A stretch of DNA of 64,000 nucleotides from Afifella pfennigii DSM 17143. Its GTDB lineage: Bacteria > Pseudomonadota > Alphaproteobacteria > Rhizobiales > Afifellaceae. Under the pieces are notes generated by a model that saw only the letters and a program-made list of their open reading frames with translations, did not search any database and was not told the DNA's origin. Within the stretch, counting starts at the first letter, position 1; each line of letters opens with the position of its first letter. Location of the stretch: the NCBI RefSeq assembly GCF_000688515.1, contig NZ_JHZK01000014.1, positions 24,193 to 88,192 of the forward strand. The letters run 5' to 3'. Shown piece after piece: positions 53,607-61,707 of the stretch. Made by a program: the position numbers and the translations under genes.

Positions 53607-54593
53607 TCATACGGAAAAGGCCGCCCGTTTCAGCACGCTGGCGGAGACCGAGACCGAGGCGATCACGATGACGCCGAGCATGATGTCCTGCAGGTAATAG
53701 GGCGCGCCGAGAAGCACGAGGCCGTTGGCGAGCACGGAGATGATGAGGGCGCCGACGAAGGTGCCGGCGACATTCGGCCGGCCGGGCTCGAACATGGTCA
53801 TGCCCAGAAGCACCGCGGCAATGGCGTTGAGAAGATAATCGCCGGCCATCTGCGGCGCCGCCGAGCTGAGATTGGCAACGAGGAGGACGGCGGCGATGCC
53901 GGCCGCGACGCCGGAAAGCGTCAGCCCGACAAGCTTCATGCGGCGCGTGGCGATGCCGGCGCGATGGGCCGCCTCCTGCGCCTCGCCGGTCGCCAGCATA
54001 TGCACGCCGAGCCGGGTCTTCTTGGTCAGGAACCAGGCGAGGGCGACGACGGCGAGCATGAAGAAGACGAGCACCGGCACGCCGAAGAGCTTGCCGCGCG
54101 CCAGGGACAGGAAGACCGGATCCCAGCGGCCAACGAAGGCGACCCCGCCGGTGAGCATGAAGGCAAGGCCGTTGGCGATGGCGGCGGTGCCGAGCGTGGC
54201 AATCAGCGAGGGTACTTTGATCGCCGTGACGAGCAGGCCGTTGAGGAGCCCGCCGGCGGTGGCGATGGCAAGGCCGGTCAGCGCCGCCAGCGGCCAGGCG
54301 ATGCCGCCGGCGATCATGCCGCCGGTGACGACGGCGGCCAGGCTGCACAGATTGGCGAAGGAGAGATCGAGCTCGGAAGTCAGCAGCGCGAAGGTGAAGC
54401 CGACCGCCAGGATGGAAAGAAAGCTCGCCTGTTTCAACACGTTGAGGAGATTGGCACCGGAGGCGAAATTGCGCGCGAAGAAAAGAAAGAAGACAAGCAC
54501 GGCAAGGCCGGCCAGCGCCGTGCCGTAGGTCGCCACGAAGCCCCTTAGCCGCGCCCGCCCCTCGCCCGTCCCCGTCGCCTCGGCGGCGCTCAC
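53607..54593 (-). CDS. Sugar ABC transporter permease (RbsC-like)
   Basis: 328 aa with about ten membrane helices. Typical of CUT2 permeases: FALLTSELDLSFANLCSLAA near the N-terminus (the GGIDLS-like motif is TSELDLS), GLLNGLLVTAIKVPSLIATL, MLATGEAQEAAHRAGIATRR for ATPase contact, and GMTMFEPGRPNVAGTFVGAL. It forms the channel as a homodimer. It lies upstream of the binding protein with a 40-base gap, and about 150 bases after the kinase stop. Confidence 0.9.
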   Translation of the reverse strand: MSAAEATGTGEGRARLRGFVATYGTALAGLAVLVFFLFFARNFASGANLLNVLKQASFLSILAVGFTFALLTSELDLSFANLCSLAAVVTGGMIAGGIAWPLAALTGLAIATAGGLLNGLLVTAIKVPSLIATLGTAAIANGLAFMLTGGVAFVGRWDPVFLSLARGKLFGVPVLVFFMLAVVALAWFLTKKTRLGVHMLATGEAQEAAHRAGIATRRMKLVGLTLSGVAAGIAAVLLVANLSSAAPQMAGDYLLNAIAAVLLGMTMFEPGRPNVAGTFVGALIISVLANGLVLLGAPYYLQDIMLGVIVIASVSVSASVLKRAAFSV

Positions 54594-54743
54594 GTCTTCG
54601 CCCTCACCGGCGCCTCATCTTCGTCGTTGTGCATGTTCAGATGAATTCAGTGCATTCCTGAAGCGTTCCGCGTGGCGCAGAATGCGCGGCAAGGTCAAGT
54701 GGCCTTGGCGCGAATGTCCCGCCTTGCGGCGAAAAGAACGGGC

Positions 54744-56330
54744 TTACAGCGTCGCCCCCCGCTCGCGCCCGAGCGCCACGAGGCGGTGGGCGGCCTCCGC
54801 CAGCGCCGGCTGCATGTCGGTGAACAGGCCAAACAGCGCCTCGCCGCGCCGGCGGCCTTCCGGCGTCGGTTCGTAGCGCGTCAGGCGGCCGAGGACGGCG
54901 GCATCGGCGAGATTCTTAGCAAGCCCGAGGCCGAGGCGCGCCAAGGCGAGCCCGCCGGCAAGGCCCATCTCGCGCGCCTCCGGCACCAGGACGGGCCGGG
55001 CGAGGATGTCGGCGCGGATCTGGTTCCAGGTGGCGCTTTTCGCCCCGCCGCCGGCCAGGCGAAGCTCCTCGGCCCGCACCCCGACAGCCGCTTCTGCCCG
55101 TTCCAGCACCGTCCGGTTCAAGAGCGCCACGCCCTGCATGACGGCACGCACCATGTCGCCGCGCGAATGGGCGGCGGAAAGGCCGAGGAAGGCGGCGCGC
55201 AGATCCGGATCCCAGAAAGGCACCCGCTCGCCGTTCAGAAACGGCAGGAAGAGAAGCGGCTGCGGGCATTGCGGCTCGGCAAGAAGCCTCTCCAACCGCG
55301 CCGCCAGAGGGCGCGGCGAAGGCTCGAGCCTGTCGACGATATAGGCGAGCGCGTTGCCGCCGTTCTGGCCGGGCCCGCCGAGATGCCAGAGCCCCTCGCC
55401 CCAGGGGATGGTGATGAGGCCTTCCGCCTTGCCGGGCCTTGCCGCCAGAAGGCCGAGAACCTCCGAGGAGCCGGAGATGCCGCAGGCGCGGCCGGGCGCC
55501 AGGGCTCCGAGCCCGGCGACCGCCATGAAGGTGTCGTTGGAGCCGCAGAAGACGGCGGCGCCGGCGAGCCTCGCCAGGGCGCCCGGCAAGCCTTGGCGCA
55601 CGGTGCCGACCCGGTCGGCGGGACGGCCGATCTGCGGCAGCACATCGCCTTCAAGGCCAGCCAGCGCGGCGAGCCGCGGCGGCTCACCGCGCATCGCCTC
55701 GGCGAGCCAGAAGAGCGAGATGGCGTCCGAACGCGCCTTGCCGGTGAGGCGGAGATTGAGAAAATCCTTCGGCTCCACGACCAGGGAGAGGCGGGCGAAA
55801 TTCTCCGGCTCGCGCGCCTTCAGCCAGAGAAGCCGGGCGAGCGGATGATAGGCGTTGAAGCCGCCGGCGGCCGGATGGGCGGCAAGGGCGGGATCGGCAA
55901 GCGCCGCCTCAACGCAGGCCGCGGCGCGCGAATCGCGAAAGCCGATGGCCGGGCGCAGGATGTCGCCCCTGGCATCGAGAAAAACCTGGGTGCGGGTGAA
56001 GCCGCAAACGGCGATGGCGGCGACGCGCGCAAGCTCCGCCGTCTCGCCGAGCTCCTTTGCCACCGCGCCGAGAGTGCGCCACCAGTGCTCGGGATCCTGC
56101 TCGCAGCGCCCGCTCGCCTCGTCCTCCTCGAAGCCGAGCGGACGGAAGGCGGCCGCAAGCTCCTCTCCCTCCAGCGTGTAGAGGGCGGCCTTCAGCGCCG
56201 AGCCGCCGAGATCGACGGCAAGAACGCAATCCCTGCCGCCAGCCCTTTCACCGATCCTGTCGCCGATCCTGGCGCCGGCGCCTTCCTGGTAAGGGCTCGT
56301 TTGTGCCTCGCGCATCGATGCCTTCGCCAC
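54744..56330 (-). CDS. FGGY-family carbohydrate kinase
   Basis: 528 aa; the ATG at 56330 or 56315 (MREAQTSP) may be used. The first ~35 residues (GDRIGERAGG) are extra to the family. The kinase starts at CVLAVDLGGSALKAALYTLE (phosphate loop), with GFRDSRA, GSNDTFMAVAGLGAL (catalytic Asp and the Gly-rich turn), GISGSSEVLG and LRLAGGGAKSATWNQIRADI for nucleotide binding. FGGY kinases phosphorylate xylulose, glycerol, erythritol, ribulose and others. Context (CUT2 transporter, DeoR regulator, HAD phosphatase, nearby GlpD homologue) favours a polyol or ketose. Confidence 0.87.
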   Translation of the reverse strand: MAKASMREAQTSPYQEGAGARIGDRIGERAGGRDCVLAVDLGGSALKAALYTLEGEELAAAFRPLGFEEDEASGRCEQDPEHWWRTLGAVAKELGETAELARVAAIAVCGFTRTQVFLDARGDILRPAIGFRDSRAAACVEAALADPALAAHPAAGGFNAYHPLARLLWLKAREPENFARLSLVVEPKDFLNLRLTGKARSDAISLFWLAEAMRGEPPRLAALAGLEGDVLPQIGRPADRVGTVRQGLPGALARLAGAAVFCGSNDTFMAVAGLGALAPGRACGISGSSEVLGLLAARPGKAEGLITIPWGEGLWHLGGPGQNGGNALAYIVDRLEPSPRPLAARLERLLAEPQCPQPLLFLPFLNGERVPFWDPDLRAAFLGLSAAHSRGDMVRAVMQGVALLNRTVLERAEAAVGVRAEELRLAGGGAKSATWNQIRADILARPVLVPEAREMGLAGGLALARLGLGLAKNLADAAVLGRLTRYEPTPEGRRRGEALFGLFTDMQPALAEAAHRLVALGRERGATL

Positions 56331-56408
56331 TCGCAGCCGTTTCGCTCAAGAGGCGGTCTATGGAAGCGGCGGCGCCAAAGCTAGAGCCTCGGCAACCGGG
56401 TCCGCGCC

Positions 56409-57176
56409 TCAGGCGACCTCCAGATCGAGGCCTACCTGCTCGATCCTCTCGCGCAGCGTGCCTGACGGGACGCGGTCGGTGATGATGCCGGCGAAGGAGG
56501 CGATCGGCTCCACGCGCGCCACCAGATCGACGTCGAATTTGGAATGGTCGATGAGAAGAAAGGTCTCGCGCGCCTGCGCGATCATGCGCCGCTTGACCGC
56601 GACGGCGGCGCGGTTGGCGTCCGAAATGCCTTGGGCCGACAGGCCGCTGGCGCCGATGAAGGCGCGGTTGGCGTTGTAGCGGTTGAGGAAATCGAGCGTC
56701 TCCGGCCCATAGACGGCCGCCTCGCGCGGCATCAAGTCGCCCGGACAGAGAATGACCTGGATGGAGCCGTTCTGGCCGAGCGTGGCGGCGACGGCGAGAC
56801 TGTTGGTCAGCACCGTCAGATCGAGCCCGCGCAAGGCGAGACAGCGGGCGAATTGATGCGTGGTGGAGCCGGCGTCGATCATCAAGACCTCGCCGGGGCA
56901 CACCAGCTCGGCGGCGCGCTCGCCGATGCGCTCGCGCTCGGCGATGCGGGCGCGGTTGCGCTCGCCGAAAGGCGCCTGCGCCCCCATCGGCGCGGCCGAG
57001 GCGCCGCCATAGGCGCGGGCGATGAGGCCCTCGCGGCTCAGCGCCTCCACATCGCGGCGCACCGTCTCGGTGGAGACGCCAAAACGCCCGGCAAGATCGG
57101 AAATGCGCACATGCGGGTGCAGCTCCACCTCGCGCAGGATGTGCTCGCGCCGCTCCTCCTTGCGCAGGCGGCTCAC
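56409..57176 (-). CDS. DeoR-family transcriptional regulator
   Basis: 255 aa from the GTG at 57176 (VSRLRKEERR), which overlaps the HAD gene stop as GTGA; a longer frame upstream is antisense. The N-terminal DeoR helix-turn-helix is clear: HILREVELHPHVRISDLAGR then VSTETVRRDVEALSREGLIA. The C-terminal sugar-phosphate sensor has LMIDAGSTTHQFARCL and LLIDHSKFD. DeoR proteins usually repress sugar or glycerol 3-phosphate genes and let go when a phosphorylated intermediate binds. Likely target: both sides of the divergent region 58025-58242. Confidence 0.9.
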   Translation of the reverse strand: MSRLRKEERREHILREVELHPHVRISDLAGRFGVSTETVRRDVEALSREGLIARAYGGASAAPMGAQAPFGERNRARIAERERIGERAAELVCPGEVLMIDAGSTTHQFARCLALRGLDLTVLTNSLAVAATLGQNGSIQVILCPGDLMPREAAVYGPETLDFLNRYNANRAFIGASGLSAQGISDANRAAVAVKRRMIAQARETFLLIDHSKFDVDLVARVEPIASFAGIITDRVPSGTLRERIEQVGLDLEVA

Positions 57177-58024
57177 GGCGCCTTCCTTGCCGCCAGGATG
57201 GCCTCGGCCAGCTCGGCGAAGCCGGCCCCGCCCTCCTCGCGCGTCAGCCATCGAGGCAGCTCTTCCGCGCGCTGGCGAAAGCGGGCGAAATTGGCGACGG
57301 CGACGCTGTTGTCAAAGAAGCCGAACATCGGCGCGTCGTTGGGGGAATCGCCGACGAAAAGCACCTTCTCGTTCTGTGCCGCAATGTCGAGCCCATAGCG
57401 CTCCTGGAACAGGCGACGGGTCATGGCCAGCTTGTCGTATTCGCCGAACCAACCGTTGACATGGATCGATGACACTTTTGCGTGCGCGCCCGCCGCCTCG
57501 AAACAGGCGACGATGCGGTCGATCTCCGCCTCGCTGAGACGCGGCAGGTCCTCGGCGAAGTCGATGGCAAGGTCGGCCTCGCGAAAAACCTGATCGGCGG
57601 CGAGCCGCGAGGCCGGCACATCGGCGAGGACCGCCTCGGCGATGCTGTCGAGCCGCGCCCGGTTGCGGCGCCGCTCCTCCGGCGGATGATGGAAGACGCG
57701 GGTGACGCCGGAGCCGTTTTTGGCGGCGAAATAGAAGGCGCCGTTCTCGCCCACCACCGCGTCGACCGGCCAGAGCCGGGCGATGAGATCGCACCAGCCC
57801 GCCGGCCGGCCGGTCACCGGGACGATGGTGAGCCCGGCGGCGTTCAGCCGCTCCATCGCCGCATAGGCGAGCGCCGGCAGGCGGCCCCCCGTCGTCAGCG
57901 TGTCGTCGATATCGGTGAGGACGAAATCGACCGCGCGCAAACGCCCAGGCTCCATCGACGATAGCGGCCGCATCATCTGCGCCCCGCCCGGCGAAGCGGC
58001 CTGGCGCACGAGACCTTCCTGCAT
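57173..58024 (-). CDS. HAD-superfamily phosphatase (IIB class)
   Basis: 283 aa. HAD motifs: I DIDDTLT (nucleophile Asp), II VTGRPA, III Lys in YDKLAMTRR, IV GDSPNDAPMF. The cap insertion between motifs II and III is of the C2 type, as in Cof-like and sucrose/mannosyl-glycerate phosphatases. It hydrolyses a small phosphorylated sugar or polyol. The ATG at 58024 gives MQEGLVRQ; a start near MMRPLSSME is possible. It heads the operon with DeoR and the kinase and diverges from phnD. Confidence 0.83.
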   Translation of the reverse strand: MQEGLVRQAASPGGAQMMRPLSSMEPGRLRAVDFVLTDIDDTLTTGGRLPALAYAAMERLNAAGLTIVPVTGRPAGWCDLIARLWPVDAVVGENGAFYFAAKNGSGVTRVFHHPPEERRRNRARLDSIAEAVLADVPASRLAADQVFREADLAIDFAEDLPRLSEAEIDRIVACFEAAGAHAKVSSIHVNGWFGEYDKLAMTRRLFQERYGLDIAAQNEKVLFVGDSPNDAPMFGFFDNSVAVANFARFRQRAEELPRWLTREEGGAGFAELAEAILAARKAP

Positions 58025-58081
58025 CTGCCGGTTCCTTCCTCGCCGCGCTTCGTCCGGACGGACGGTCGGCCCTTAGACTCG

Positions 58082-58150
58082 TTCGTTTGTGTGATATTCC
58101 CACGAAATTCGTCCGTCTTGCAACTTTTTGCCGATTATATGTTGCAACTT
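58082..58150. promoter_or_regulatory. Candidate DeoR operator cluster in the divergent region
   Basis: TTCGT (58082-58086) faces ACGAA (58102-58106), and ACGAA-A-TTCGT (58102-58112) is a perfect dyad, resembling the TTCG-based sites of DeoR/GlpR proteins. Downstream, TTGCAACTT repeats at 58118-58126 and 58142-58150, 24 bases apart. The area is AT-rich, unlike its surroundings. The order suggests operator elements overlapping the phnD promoter. Confidence 0.5.
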
Positions 58151-58242
58151 ACCACAAGATGCAGATACCGTCCGCAAATCCCAAAAGCGCAGGCGCGCGA
58201 GGTAACCGGCCCGTCGAAAAAAGGGCCAGAGCGGAGGAGACG

Positions 58243-59247
58243 ATGACGTTCAAAGCAAGGAAGATTGACAGCCTCACAGGCGTTGCGGCCGCTGCGCTCG
58301 GTCTTGCCGCCATCCTCGGCTTTTCGCCGGCGCTGGCGCAGGATTGCCCGAACCGCGGCGACCTCGACCAGATGTACTGCGACGCCGATGGCGATCTCGT
58401 TGCCGACACGCCGAGCGATCCCTCGCAACTCGTCAATCCCGATACGCTCGTCTTCGCCTATACGCCGGTCGAGGACCCGGCCATCTACGAGGATATCTGG
58501 GAGCCCTTCATCAAGCATCTGGAAGAGGTGACCGGTAAGGACGTGCAGTTCTTCGCCGTCCAGTCGAACTCCGCCGAGGTGGAGGCGATGCGCAGCGGAC
58601 GCCTGCATATCGCCGGCTTCTCCACCGGCCCGACGCCCTTCGCGGTCAATCTCGCCGGCGCCGTTCCCTTCGCCATCATGGGCAGCGAGGACGGCACCTT
58701 CGGCTATCGGCTGCAGGTCTATACGCGCAAGGATTCCGGCATCGACACGATGGAGGATTTGAAGGGCAAGCGCATCGCCCACACCTCCCCCACCTCCAAT
58801 TCCGGCAATCTCGCTCCGCGCGCCCTGTTTCCGAAGCTCGGCGTAACGCCGGAGGAGGATTACGAGGTCACCTATTCGGGCTCGCACGACCAGTCGATGC
58901 TGGGCGTCGTCGCCGGCGATTACGACGCCGCCCCGGTCGCCTCAGAAGTCGTCGACCGCATGGCCGAGCGCGACCTCTACGACCCGGAGGAAGTCAAGAT
59001 CGTCTGGCAGTCCGATCCCTTCCCGACGACCTCCTACACGCATGCGCACAATCTCGATCCGGAGCTGGCGGAGAAGATCAAGGAAGCCTTTTTCACCTTC
59101 GAGTTCGCAGGCACCGAGCTCGGCGAGGAATTCACCGGCGTCAGCAAGTTCGTGCCGATCACCTACAAGAAGGACTGGCAGGTGATCCGCGACATCCAGG
59201 AAGCCAACGGCGTGGAATACACCCCGCAGGGTCTCGCCAAGGAGTAA
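58243..59247 (+). CDS. phnD: PhnD-family phosphonate/phosphate-type substrate-binding protein
   Basis: 334 aa from the ATG at 58243, preceded by GGAGGAGA. Signal peptide GVAAAALGLAAILGFSPALA ends before QDCPN. The mature protein is PhnD-like: EPFIKHLEEVTGKDVQFFAV, MRSGRLHIAGFSTGP, KRIAHTSPTSNSGNLAPRAL and SGSHDQSMLGVVAGDYDAAP. PhnD proteins bind phosphonates, phosphite or organophosphates. No C-P lyase genes are present in the window, and the last gene of the operon is a glycerol 3-phosphate dehydrogenase, so an organophosphate ligand is worth considering. Confidence 0.9.
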   Translation: MTFKARKIDSLTGVAAAALGLAAILGFSPALAQDCPNRGDLDQMYCDADGDLVADTPSDPSQLVNPDTLVFAYTPVEDPAIYEDIWEPFIKHLEEVTGKDVQFFAVQSNSAEVEAMRSGRLHIAGFSTGPTPFAVNLAGAVPFAIMGSEDGTFGYRLQVYTRKDSGIDTMEDLKGKRIAHTSPTSNSGNLAPRALFPKLGVTPEEDYEVTYSGSHDQSMLGVVAGDYDAAPVASEVVDRMAERDLYDPEEVKIVWQSDPFPTTSYTHAHNLDPELAEKIKEAFFTFEFAGTELGEEFTGVSKFVPITYKKDWQVIRDIQEANGVEYTPQGLAKE

Positions 59248-59255
59248 GCGCCAGA

Positions 59256-59280
59256 GGGGCGCGCCGAGCGCGCCCCCTTT
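59256..59280 (+). terminator. Hairpin between phnD and phnC
   Basis: GGGGCGCG (59256-59263) pairs with CGCGCCCC (59269-59276) over a 5-base loop, followed by CTTT. It sits just after phnD, where partial termination would favour the binding protein over the transporter parts. Confidence 0.55.
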
Positions 59281-59297
59281 CGCCGGAGTTCGCGCCG

Positions 59298-60095
59298 ATG
59301 CTGAAAATATCCAACCTGGTCAAGCGCTACGGGCATGGCGAGCCGGTGCTGAAGGGGCTCGACCTGGAGGTACCCGGCAACAGCGTCGTGGCCATCATCG
59401 GCGCTTCGGGCGCCGGCAAGAGCACGCTCTTGCGCTGCATCAACCGGCTGGTGGAACCGACCTCCGGAACGATCGCGCTCAACGACATCGTGCTTTCCGA
59501 CCTCAAGGGCCGCGAGCTGCGCGCCGCACGGCGCCGCATCGGCATGATCTTCCAGAGCTTCAACCTGGTCGACCGGCTGACGGTGATGGAGAACGTGCAG
59601 TCCGGCCGCCTCGGCTATCTGCCCTTCTGGCGGGCGGCGAGCCGGCGCTATCCCAAGCGCGACATTCGCCGCGCCTACGAATTGATGGAGCGGGTGGGCA
59701 TCGCCCATTACGCCAACAAGCGCGCCGACGAGCTTTCCGGCGGCGAGCGCCAGCGCGTGGGCGTGGTGCGGGCCTTGATGCAGGAGCCGGAAATCCTCCT
59801 CGCCGACGAGCCGACCGCCTCGCTCGATCCCAAGACATCGGAGCAGATCATGGAGCTCCTGCGCTCGCTTTCGGCGGAATTCGCCCTGCCCGTCCTCATC
59901 AACATCCACAACGTCGCCGAGGCGCGCCTCTACACCGACCGCATCGTCGGCATGCGCTACGGCAAGATCATGTTCGACGCCGAACCCTCGCGCCTCGACA
60001 AGGCCGCCATGGACGAGATCTATGCCGGCCTGCCGGCCGAAGAGCGCGGCGAGGAAGAGACGCCGGCGCCCTCCTTGCAGGTCTCGGCGGCGTGA
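59298..60095 (+). CDS. phnC: Phosphonate-type ABC transporter ATP-binding protein
   Basis: 265 aa. Walker A (IGASGAGKSTLLRCINRL), the PhnC-typical Q-loop (IFQSFNLVDRLTVMENV), GRLGYLPFWRAASRRYP (PhnC insert), signature (LSGGERQRVGVVRALM), Walker B (ILLADEPTASLDP). PhnC ATPases have just this 'phosphonate' insert before the signature. It energises PhnE. Overlaps phnE by GTGA. Confidence 0.92.
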   Translation: MLKISNLVKRYGHGEPVLKGLDLEVPGNSVVAIIGASGAGKSTLLRCINRLVEPTSGTIALNDIVLSDLKGRELRAARRRIGMIFQSFNLVDRLTVMENVQSGRLGYLPFWRAASRRYPKRDIRRAYELMERVGIAHYANKRADELSGGERQRVGVVRALMQEPEILLADEPTASLDPKTSEQIMELLRSLSAEFALPVLINIHNVAEARLYTDRIVGMRYGKIMFDAEPSRLDKAAMDEIYAGLPAEERGEEETPAPSLQVSAA

Positions 60096-60898
60096 GCCAG
60101 ACCCGCGAGACCTGGCCGGAGACCTGGCACCGGCCGCCGATGATCGCCAACCCGGTGCTGCGCTACGGGCTGGCCGCGGCGGTGCTCGTCTATGCGCTTT
60201 GGGCGGTCACCTCCCTGCCCTTCGACTGGCAGCGCGCCGCGGAGGGCCTTGCCCGCGCGCAGCGCATCTTCGCCGGCTCCATCCCGCCAAGCTTTGAGCG
60301 CAGCGGCCTTCTCATCGACGGCTTCCTGGAAAGCATCAAGATCGCCATCCTCGCCACCGTCGGCGGGGTGCTCTTGTCGATCCCCATCGCCTTCATGGCG
60401 GCGAAGAACCTGGCGCCGAAGCCGATCTATCTTCTCGGCCGGGCCATCATCATCGTGGCGCGCAGCTTCCATCCGGTGATCGTCGCCATCCTCTTCGTCA
60501 AGGCCGTCGGCTTCGGGCCGCTGGCGGGCGTTCTCACCCTCATCGTCTATTCCGTCGGCTTCGTCGCCAAGATGCTCGCAGAGCGCATCGAGGAAATCGA
60601 CTGGGGTCAGGTGGAGGCGATGCGCTCGGTGGGGGCGGGCTATCTCTCCACCCTCTTTTACGCCGTCTTCCCGCAGATCATGCCGCGCCAGATCGGCCTC
60701 AGCATCTATCAGCTCGACAGCAATCTGCGCGCCTCCGCCGTCGTCGGCATCGTCGGGGCGGGCGGCATCGGCTCCACTCTCGCCAACGCCTTCGGGCGCT
60801 ACGACTACGACTTCGCCCTCGCCATCACCATGGTCATCGTCGGCGCGATCCTCGTCAGCGAGGGGATCAGCGGCCAGATCAGGAAGCGGATATGGTAG
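60092..60898 (+). CDS. phnE: Phosphonate-type ABC transporter permease (first)
   Basis: 268 aa from the GTG at 60092, overlapping the phnC stop. Five or six membrane helices; the PhnE signature FHPVIVAILFVKAVGFGPLA and the ATPase-contact loop LAERIEEIDWGQVEAMRSVGA are visible. It pairs with the second PhnE to make the channel. The start overlaps phnC, and its own stop overlaps the next gene by 7 bases. Confidence 0.9.
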   Translation: MSQTRETWPETWHRPPMIANPVLRYGLAAAVLVYALWAVTSLPFDWQRAAEGLARAQRIFAGSIPPSFERSGLLIDGFLESIKIAILATVGGVLLSIPIAFMAAKNLAPKPIYLLGRAIIIVARSFHPVIVAILFVKAVGFGPLAGVLTLIVYSVGFVAKMLAERIEEIDWGQVEAMRSVGAGYLSTLFYAVFPQIMPRQIGLSIYQLDSNLRASAVVGIVGAGGIGSTLANAFGRYDYDFALAITMVIVGAILVSEGISGQIRKRIW

Positions 60899-61695
60899 AG
60901 CTCGACGCCCACCCGCAGGACTGGGCCCGCTATACGCCGGGCCAGCGGCTTTTCCGCTTCCTCGTCTTCCTCGCCTCCGTCGCCGCCGTCGTCTGGGCGG
61001 TGATGAGCATCGACGTCATCTGGCCCTGGGTGCTGGACGCGCCGGAGCAGATGGGCGACCTCTTCGGGCGCATGGTGCCGCCGGATTTCTCCAATCTGTC
61101 CGACATCCTGTGGGTGCTTCTGGAGACGGTGAACATCGCCACCATCGCCACGGCGGTCGCCGTCTTCGCCGCCCTGCCCGTCGCCTATATCGCGGCGCAG
61201 AACACCACGCCCAATATCGCCACGCTGTGGCTCGGCCGCTTCATCCTGGTCTCCAGCCGTTCCGTCAACACCATCATCTGGGCGCTGCTCTTCGTCGCCA
61301 TCTTCGGACCCGGCATCATCGCCGGCATCGTCGCCATCATGTTCCGCTCCATCGGCTTCATCGGCAAATTGCTCGGCGAGGCGATCGAGGAGATCGACCG
61401 GCGTCCGGTGGAGGCACTGGAGGCGACGGGCGCCTCGCGGCTCAAGGTCATCCTCTACGCCATCGTGCCGCAGGTCATGCCCACCTTCTGGGCGGTCAGC
61501 ATCCTGCGCTGGGACATCAATCTGCGCGAATCCACCGTGCTCGGCCTCGTCGGGGCGGGCGGCATCGGCATCGTCCTGCAAAGCGCCATCGACACCTTCA
61601 ACTGGCCGGAAGCCGCGACTGTGCTACTTGCCATCCTGGCTCTCGTCATCCTCGGCGAGATCGTCTCCGCCACGCTGCGCAAGCGGATCATCTGA
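60892..61695 (+). CDS. phnE: Phosphonate-type ABC transporter permease (second)
   Basis: 267 aa. Same fold as the preceding gene: SRSVNTIIWALLFVAIFGPG and LLGEAIEEIDRRPVEALEAT in the ATPase-contact loop. Two different PhnE genes in a row is a common arrangement (PhnE1/PhnE2). It is followed by glpD with a 12-base gap. Confidence 0.9.
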   Translation: MVELDAHPQDWARYTPGQRLFRFLVFLASVAAVVWAVMSIDVIWPWVLDAPEQMGDLFGRMVPPDFSNLSDILWVLLETVNIATIATAVAVFAALPVAYIAAQNTTPNIATLWLGRFILVSSRSVNTIIWALLFVAIFGPGIIAGIVAIMFRSIGFIGKLLGEAIEEIDRRPVEALEATGASRLKVILYAIVPQVMPTFWAVSILRWDINLRESTVLGLVGAGGIGIVLQSAIDTFNWPEAATVLLAILALVILGEIVSATLRKRII

Positions 61696-61707
61696 ACCGG
61701 CCCGGCC

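Noticed and set aside
58243..61695. Phosphonate degradation (C-P lyase) locus
   Set aside because: Only the transporter genes are present; no phnG-M, phnX/W or phosphonatase gene is in the window, and the downstream enzyme is a GlpD homologue. 'Phosphonate-type' is used only as a family name.
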